Positions 6,459 to 9,703 of a stretch of DNA of 9,703 nucleotides are shown piece after piece. Position numbers and translations under genes: made by a program. Below the pieces are notes generated by a model that did no database searches, was not told the DNA's origin, and saw only the letters and a program-made list of their open reading frames with translations. This DNA comes from Gemmatimonadota bacterium (lineage in GTDB: Bacteria; JAAXHH01), in NCBI GenBank assembly GCA_026713285.1, contig JAPOOT010000113.1, positions 1 through 9,703 on the forward strand, given 5' to 3'. The stretch's first letter is position 1. Every line of letters begins with the position of its first letter.

Positions 6459-6479
6459 GCCGGTCCGGTACGGTCCGGC
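6459..6479 (+). promoter_or_regulatory. Small GC-rich hairpin in the DUF6702 leader
   Basis: GCCGG at 6459-6463 pairs with CCGGC at 6475-6479, and inside it CCG at 6465-6467 pairs with CGG at 6471-6473, leaving one T-T mismatch and a three-base loop GTA. It lies 42 bases before the chosen start codon and just downstream of the putative transcription start, where a stem could protect the mRNA 5' end. It could equally be chance in GC-rich sequence. Confidence 0.3.
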
Positions 6480-6521
6480 CCTTTCGCGGAAGTGCCGCAG
6501 GAACCGTTCACGGAAGAAACC

Positions 6522-7046
6522 ATGAAATCGCAGGGCTTCTGGCTTACCTTCGCAGGCTTCCTCCTGGTGTGCGTTGCATCGAACGCGGTTGCGGTGCGAA
6601 TATCGGCCCACCCGTTCTACATCAGCGTCTGCCAGGCCGATCACAACCCCGATTCCAGCGCGCTGGAGCTGTCTTTTCGCATCTTCACCGACGACCTGGA
6701 ACAGGCCCTCGAGGCGATGGGAACGGACCGGTTGCGCCTGGGGACGGAGCGCGAAGCCGAGAAAGCCGATCTCTACATCGGCCGTTATCTCGCGCGCCAC
6801 GTCGAAATCGAAATTAACGGCCAACGCGTCAGCGCCGTCTTTCTTGGAAAGGAAGTGGATACGGACGCAATCTGGTGTTACCTGGAGGTCGAGCAAATCC
6901 CGGTCTTGAACACCATGACCATGACGAACACCCTGCTCCTCGAGACTTTCGAAGACCAGGTCAATCTCGTGCACGTCAACGCGAACGGTCAGAAGATGAG
7001 CCTGGTGTTCAACGGACAGCACGTCAAGCAGACGCTGGATTTCTGA
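6522..7046 (+). CDS. DUF6702-type secreted protein of unknown function
   Basis: A 174-residue exported protein. A signal peptide (hydrophobic core at 6-24, possible cleavage after AVA at 24 or ISA at 29) precedes HPFYISVCQADHN, the conserved opening of a family I recognise as DUF6702, widespread in Bacteroidetes-like bacteria. Further family features are LELSFRIFTDDLEQALE at about 46-62, the segment IGRYLARHVEIEINGQRV, an acidic-aromatic IWCYLEVE, and the end QVNLVHVNANGQKMSLVF. The in-frame ATG at 6441 would add 27 non-signal residues. I prefer 6522 because it opens directly on a signal peptide, has GGAAG at 6512-6516 five bases upstream, and fits the putative promoter. The family has no established biochemical role. 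It is divergent from the M1 peptidase, with which a functional link is possible but unproven. Confidence 0.85.
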   Translation: MKSQGFWLTFAGFLLVCVASNAVAVRISAHPFYISVCQADHNPDSSALELSFRIFTDDLEQALEAMGTDRLRLGTEREAEKADLYIGRYLARHVEIEINGQRVSAVFLGKEVDTDAIWCYLEVEQIPVLNTMTMTNTLLLETFEDQVNLVHVNANGQKMSLVFNGQHVKQTLDF

Positions 7047-7091
7047 CCCGTTATCCAGCCCCCAGTCACAATCATTGATAATTCCCGGATC

Positions 7092-7604
7092 ATGCCCCGA
7101 GACACACGAAATGCAGCCCGCATAGTAGACCTGAAGGCGTTTGCGGACTTGAGATCCGGCCTGGGCGGCATCGTCGCCACCTCCGGCGGGTATGATCCGC
7201 TCCATCCCGGTCACGTCTCCTGCCTGCTGGAATCATCCGCCTATGGCGATACCCTGGTCGTGATCGTCAACGGTGACGGTTTTCTTCGCCTCAAAAAGGG
7301 CAAGCCCTTCATGGATCTCACGGCCCGCTGCCAGGTCGTCTCCGGTATTCGAGCCGTTGATTTTGTCATTCCCTTTGAGGTAGAAGACGACGACACGGTA
7401 TGCGAGGCCCTGAGGATGATCCGGCCCCACGTGTTCACCAAGGGCGGAGACCGGACCGACATGTCCAATATCCCCGAGTGGGGGGTCTGTACGGAACTCG
7501 GAATCGAAGTGATATCTGGGGTGGGGATGGACAAGGCCTGGAGCAGTTCAGACTACCTGGAATCCTGGGGACGTTTCTGGGCCGATCGCTCGGACCGAAG
7601 CTAG
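7092..7604 (+). CDS. HIGH-motif nucleotidyltransferase (cytidylyl/adenylyltransferase-like)
   Basis: A 170-residue cytosolic enzyme that would join a nucleoside monophosphate from CTP or ATP to a phosphorylated sugar or polyol, releasing pyrophosphate. The nucleotide-binding HxGH motif is seen in TSGGYDPLHPGHVSCL (His38 to His41), followed by DTLVVIVNGDGFLRLKKGKP. The middle, RAVDFVIPFEVEDDDTVCEA, and FTKGGDR match the D-glycero-D-manno-heptose 1-phosphate adenylyltransferase (HldE C-terminal domain/RfaE2) subgroup. The second substrate-phosphate motif appears as WSSSDYL (Ser151-153) near the end. Length is normal for a single-domain enzyme, and no sugar-kinase domain is fused or adjacent. 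Start ATG 7092 has only a weak purine patch (CCGGA) upstream. It lies 45 bases after the DUF6702 gene. Activated-sugar synthesis for surface glycans or lipopolysaccharide is likely; the exact substrate and nucleotide are undetermined. Confidence 0.85.
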   Translation: MPRDTRNAARIVDLKAFADLRSGLGGIVATSGGYDPLHPGHVSCLLESSAYGDTLVVIVNGDGFLRLKKGKPFMDLTARCQVVSGIRAVDFVIPFEVEDDDTVCEALRMIRPHVFTKGGDRTDMSNIPEWGVCTELGIEVISGVGMDKAWSSSDYLESWGRFWADRSDRS

Positions 7605-7757
7605 TACCGCATCGATTTATTTGTTTCTTGTCCCGCGTCCCTTGCCGTCATAATTTACCGAATACAGGAAACCACGGGTTCACGCAACTATCTCGCAGGC
7701 TGTATACGGTTCGTAACGGGAAATCACCCGGTTTCTCACGGTTGACCCGGAGGAGAA
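7605..7757. other. Intergenic spacer with weak promoter-like sequence
   Basis: This 153-base spacer starts with a T-rich stretch (about 7614-7631) after the nucleotidyltransferase stop, without a supporting stem. A weak promoter candidate is TTCACG at 7679-7684, 18 bases, then TATACG at 7703-7708, each matching consensus at 4 of 6 positions. The end carries GGAGGAG at 7749-7755, a strong ribosome binding site close to the ATG at 7758. The size of the gap suggests that the oxidoreductase gene begins a new transcription unit. Confidence 0.35.
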
Positions 7758-8861
7758 ATGACCAGTAGATACCGCGCCGCCGTAATCGGTCTCGGTCGCA
7801 TGGGGAGCACCTTCGACGACGAGATAGACCAGGGCGGGTCCATTTTCCTGCCTTACTGCCACGCGCCTTCCTACTACGCCGCGCCAAACGCGGACCTGGT
7901 CGCCGGGGCGGATCCCCACGACGAACAGCGTTCCATCTTCGGGGCGCGCTGGGGCATCGAAGACGGCCACCTGTACGCCGACTACCGTGATTTGCTCGAA
8001 AAAGAAAAACCCGATCTGCTCAGCGTCTGCACTACCGCCCGGATCCGGTCACAGATCGTGCTGGATGCGGCCAGAGTCGGCGTGAAAGCAATCTGGGCCG
8101 AAAAGCCCATCGCCCTGACCCTGGCCGAGGCCGACGCCATGGTGGAAACCTGCGCGGACCACGGCGTCGCCCTGGCCTTGAACTGCGCCCGGCGCTGGCA
8201 TCCATTCTTCTCCCGGGCGCGGACCATGATCGAAGACGGCGAACTCGGCGAGATCGTCCAGGTGACGGGCTACGGCCAGTGCGGACTTTCCCACAACGGC
8301 AGCCACCTGATCGACATCGTACGGTACATGGCGGGCGGCGGGGTGGAATGGGTATACGGCGAGATGGAATCCGACGAGGCCGCGGCGGGCGAGAAGGATC
8401 TGATGGGCAACGGATACCTGGCCTTCGACAACGGAGTCAGGGCCTATATACGGGGCATGCCCTGCGGGATCGCGAACTGGGAAATCGATGTGCTGGGCAC
8501 GGAGGGCCGCTTCCGCTCGATCGCCAACGGCCAGGACGCCGAACTGATCAAGCTGCACCCGGGAGGGCCGCGCGGGCGGGGCGTGCCGGCCCGTATGCCC
8601 TTTCCCTGGCCCGCCCATTACCCCGGGATGGGACTGACGATCGTGGCGGACCTGGTTTCGGCTATCGAAAACGGCCATCAGCCCAAGTGTTCCGGGGTTG
8701 ACGGACGCGAGGCCCTGGAAGTGGCCGTCGCCTTGCGCGAATCGCACCGCGGCGGTGGGCGGAAGATCCACCTGCCCCTGGAGGACCGCGGCCTGGGTAT
8801 ACTGTCTTCCGAGATCAATGGGGACGACATCCCGGCCAGGGTCCGGCGCCTCCAAAGTTGA
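7758..8861 (+). CDS. Gfo/Idh/MocA family NAD(P)-dependent oxidoreductase
   Basis: A 367-residue cytosolic dehydrogenase of the glucose-fructose oxidoreductase/inositol dehydrogenase/MocA family, which oxidises or reduces a sugar or polyol carbon using NAD(P). The Rossmann fold opens with AAVIGLGRMGS (glycine motif 11-16). DLLSVCTT at about 87-93 precedes the family hallmark WAEKPIALT with Lys116, the conserved catalytic or cofactor-contacting lysine. The C-terminal substrate domain contains SHNGSHLIDIVRYMAGG, where His183 and Asp186 correspond to the family's active-site His and nearby Asp. IDVLGTEGRFRS and VDGREALEVAVALRES are also typical of this domain. An insertion at about 23-33 (DQGGSIFLPYCH) after the glycine loop is seen in a subset of the family. 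The strong ribosome binding site GGAGGAG fixes the start. The isomerase gene follows after 73 bases, and the pair probably serves one sugar pathway. Substrate unknown. Confidence 0.93.
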   Translation: MTSRYRAAVIGLGRMGSTFDDEIDQGGSIFLPYCHAPSYYAAPNADLVAGADPHDEQRSIFGARWGIEDGHLYADYRDLLEKEKPDLLSVCTTARIRSQIVLDAARVGVKAIWAEKPIALTLAEADAMVETCADHGVALALNCARRWHPFFSRARTMIEDGELGEIVQVTGYGQCGLSHNGSHLIDIVRYMAGGGVEWVYGEMESDEAAAGEKDLMGNGYLAFDNGVRAYIRGMPCGIANWEIDVLGTEGRFRSIANGQDAELIKLHPGGPRGRGVPARMPFPWPAHYPGMGLTIVADLVSAIENGHQPKCSGVDGREALEVAVALRESHRGGGRKIHLPLEDRGLGILSSEINGDDIPARVRRLQS

Positions 8862-8933
8862 AGTCCGCACGAATGACGTCCGCACGGATGAAGTCCACTA
8901 AGTTGCGGTCCCCAGGATTGAATAGGAAGATGG
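8859..8933. repeat. Degenerate 15-bp tandem repeat phased on TGA stop codons
   Basis: From the stop codon of the oxidoreductase the sequence repeats with a 15-base period: TGAAGTCCGCACGAA (8859), TGACGTCCGCACGGA (8874), TGAAGTCCACTAAGT (8889), TGCGGTCCCCAGGAT (8904), then a diverged TGAATAGGAAGATGG (8919) that includes the ribosome binding site of the next gene. The first two units agree at 13 of 15 positions; the third and fourth agree with the first at about 9-10. Because 15 is a multiple of three, in-frame TGA recurs at 8859, 8874, 8889 and 8919. It fills nearly the whole spacer between the two sugar-metabolism genes. Confidence 0.75.
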
Positions 8934-8934
8934 C

Positions 8935-9699
8935 ATGAAGCTTGGGTTCGTAACCTACCAGATCGGCAAAGACTGGGATGTGCCGACCATCATCGACATG
9001 TGCGGCCGAACGGGTTTCACCGGAGTCGAACTCCGCACGACCCACACCCACGGTGTGGAAGCATCGCTCAGTCCAGGTGAACGCGGCGAGGTCAGGCGGC
9101 GGTTCGAGGAAGGCGGCGTGGATCTCGTGGGACTCGGAACGGCCTTCGAGTACCACTCGGTCGATCCCGACGAGGTCCAGGCGAATATTGACGGAACCCT
9201 GGAGTATGCCAGACTGGCGGCCGACCTGGGCTGTCCGGGTATCAAGGTGCGGCCCAACGGATTGCAGGTCGAAGCGGGCATTCCGGAAGAGGCGACCCTC
9301 GAACAGATCGGAAAGGCCATCGGCCAGTGCGCGGAAGCGGCCGGCGGTCTCGGCGTGCAGATCCGGGTCGAGGTGCACGGCCGGGACACCCAGGAGCCGC
9401 GCCGGATGCGCGCCATCATGGATCACGCGGACCATCCCAATGCGTATATCTGCTGGAATTCCAATTTCGGCGAGGTGGTGGAAGGATCGATCGAGCACAA
9501 CTACCGGTTGTTATACCACAAGATCAGCCTGGTCCATATCACCGAAATCTACCGCGACGAGTATCCCTGGCGGGAACTCTTCCGCCTGCTCAAAGCGGAT
9601 GGCTACGCGGGTTACACGCTCGCGGAAATTGCGCACAGCCCCGAACCCGAACGGCTGATGGGCTATTACAAGGCACTCTGGGACGCCTACCAGATCTGA
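8935..9699 (+). CDS. Sugar phosphate isomerase/epimerase (xylose isomerase-like TIM barrel)
   Basis: A 254-residue single-domain TIM-barrel protein of the AP-endonuclease-2/xylose-isomerase-like superfamily, whose members isomerise or epimerise sugars, keto-inositols and hydroxypyruvate with a divalent metal. The barrel starts at KLGFVTYQIG. Probable metal and active-site residues are Glu32 in FTGVELR, Glu146 and His148 in IRVEVHGRD, Asn175 in ICWNSNFGE, His201 in LVHITEIY and Glu231 in YTLAEIAHS. The CWNSN segment stands where many relatives have an Asp metal ligand; to my knowledge Asn is normal for this subgroup. The ending ERLMGYYKALWDAY is also typical. Length is slightly short but complete. 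The start has AGGAAGA at 8924-8930, four bases upstream. Likely co-transcribed with the preceding oxidoreductase, as such pairs are common in inositol and sugar catabolism. Specific substrate not determinable. Confidence 0.9.
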   Translation: MKLGFVTYQIGKDWDVPTIIDMCGRTGFTGVELRTTHTHGVEASLSPGERGEVRRRFEEGGVDLVGLGTAFEYHSVDPDEVQANIDGTLEYARLAADLGCPGIKVRPNGLQVEAGIPEEATLEQIGKAIGQCAEAAGGLGVQIRVEVHGRDTQEPRRMRAIMDHADHPNAYICWNSNFGEVVEGSIEHNYRLLYHKISLVHITEIYRDEYPWRELFRLLKADGYAGYTLAEIAHSPEPERLMGYYKALWDAYQI

Positions 9700-9703
9700 G
9701 CGC

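Larger units (their letters stand above)
5908..6521. other. Divergent regulatory region between M1 peptidase and DUF6702 gene
   Basis: These 614 bases hold no intact recognisable gene. From left to right they contain the peptidase ribosome binding site (5915-5920), a broken lipoprotein-like frame on the minus strand (5947-6258), and a markedly AT-richer stretch (about 6310-6360) that is the likeliest place for the minus-strand promoter. On that strand GTTAAAATAAAG includes TAAAAT, a 5/6 match to a -10 box, though without a clear -35. After 6361 the sequence belongs to the plus-strand gene: a TTGACA box, a possible leader hairpin and the ribosome binding site of the DUF6702 gene. If the broken frame is dead, the peptidase has an unusually long leader of up to about 400 bases. 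Confidence 0.5.

Noticed and set aside
6441..6521. Upstream start (ATG 6441) for the DUF6702 gene
   Set aside because: It would place 27 polar residues before the signal peptide, and it lies inside the putative promoter.
8859..8933. CRISPR-like array
   Set aside because: Units are 15 bases, contiguous and degenerate, with no spacers and no cas genes.
8815..9498. Minus-strand frame opposite the isomerase gene with pentapeptide-like RADVI/RADFN
   Set aside because: Only the part over the 15-bp repeat looks periodic; the rest is the antisense of a clear TIM-barrel gene. Kept only as an alternative explanation of the repeat.

Overview
The window reads as a GC-rich stretch of an ordinary bacterial chromosome, about 9.7 kb, with ten recognisable protein genes and one apparent gene remnant. 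I see no rRNA, tRNA, insertion sequence, phage gene or CRISPR array. The mix suggests a Gram-negative bacterium of the wider FCB group (Latescibacterota-like or a related uncultured phylum). The clues are a secreted M1 metallopeptidase, a DUF6702-type protein, a divergent stand-alone GroES-like protein, collagen-like lipoproteins with lipocalin-like domains, and a Gfo/Idh/MocA plus TIM-barrel isomerase pair. That placement is inference from gene content, not a phylogenetic result.

Left part (1-3512, all + strand): the 3' part of an arylamine N-acetyltransferase gene runs in from the left edge. After 182 non-coding bases, which hold an imperfect 31-bp tandem repeat, comes an orphan GroES-like gene with no groEL beside it. 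Next is a 146-base spacer rich in small repeats, then a three-gene run: a seven-helix Bax inhibitor-1 family membrane protein, a lipoprotein with 15 collagen-type G-X-Y triplets and a lipocalin-like domain, and signal peptidase I (lepB). The last two lie 9 bases apart. The theme of this run is the cell envelope and protein export.

Middle part (3513-7046): a hairpin sits where lepB and the convergent M1 peptidase gene meet. The peptidase (3544-5907, - strand) has a signal peptide and a complete gluzincin zinc site. Upstream of it on the same strand is a short broken reading frame. Its intact portion matches the start of the lipocalin-like domain of the collagen-like lipoprotein 3 kb away, so it looks like a decayed paralogue. 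A good -35 box and a possible leader hairpin then precede a divergently transcribed, secreted DUF6702-type protein.

Right part (7047-9703, + strand): a HIGH-motif nucleotidyltransferase resembling heptose-1-phosphate adenylyltransferase or glycerol-phosphate cytidylyltransferase is followed by a Gfo/Idh/MocA oxidoreductase and a sugar phosphate isomerase/epimerase. The last two very probably act together in oxidation and isomerisation of a sugar or polyol. The 73 bases between them contain an array of degenerating 15-bp units whose phase repeats the oxidoreductase stop codon. I found no clear-cut new defence or mobile system. The most unusual signals are the decayed lipoprotein paralogue, the stop-codon-phased 15-bp repeat, the 31-bp repeat before the orphan GroES, and the altered di-aspartate site of the BI-1 protein.
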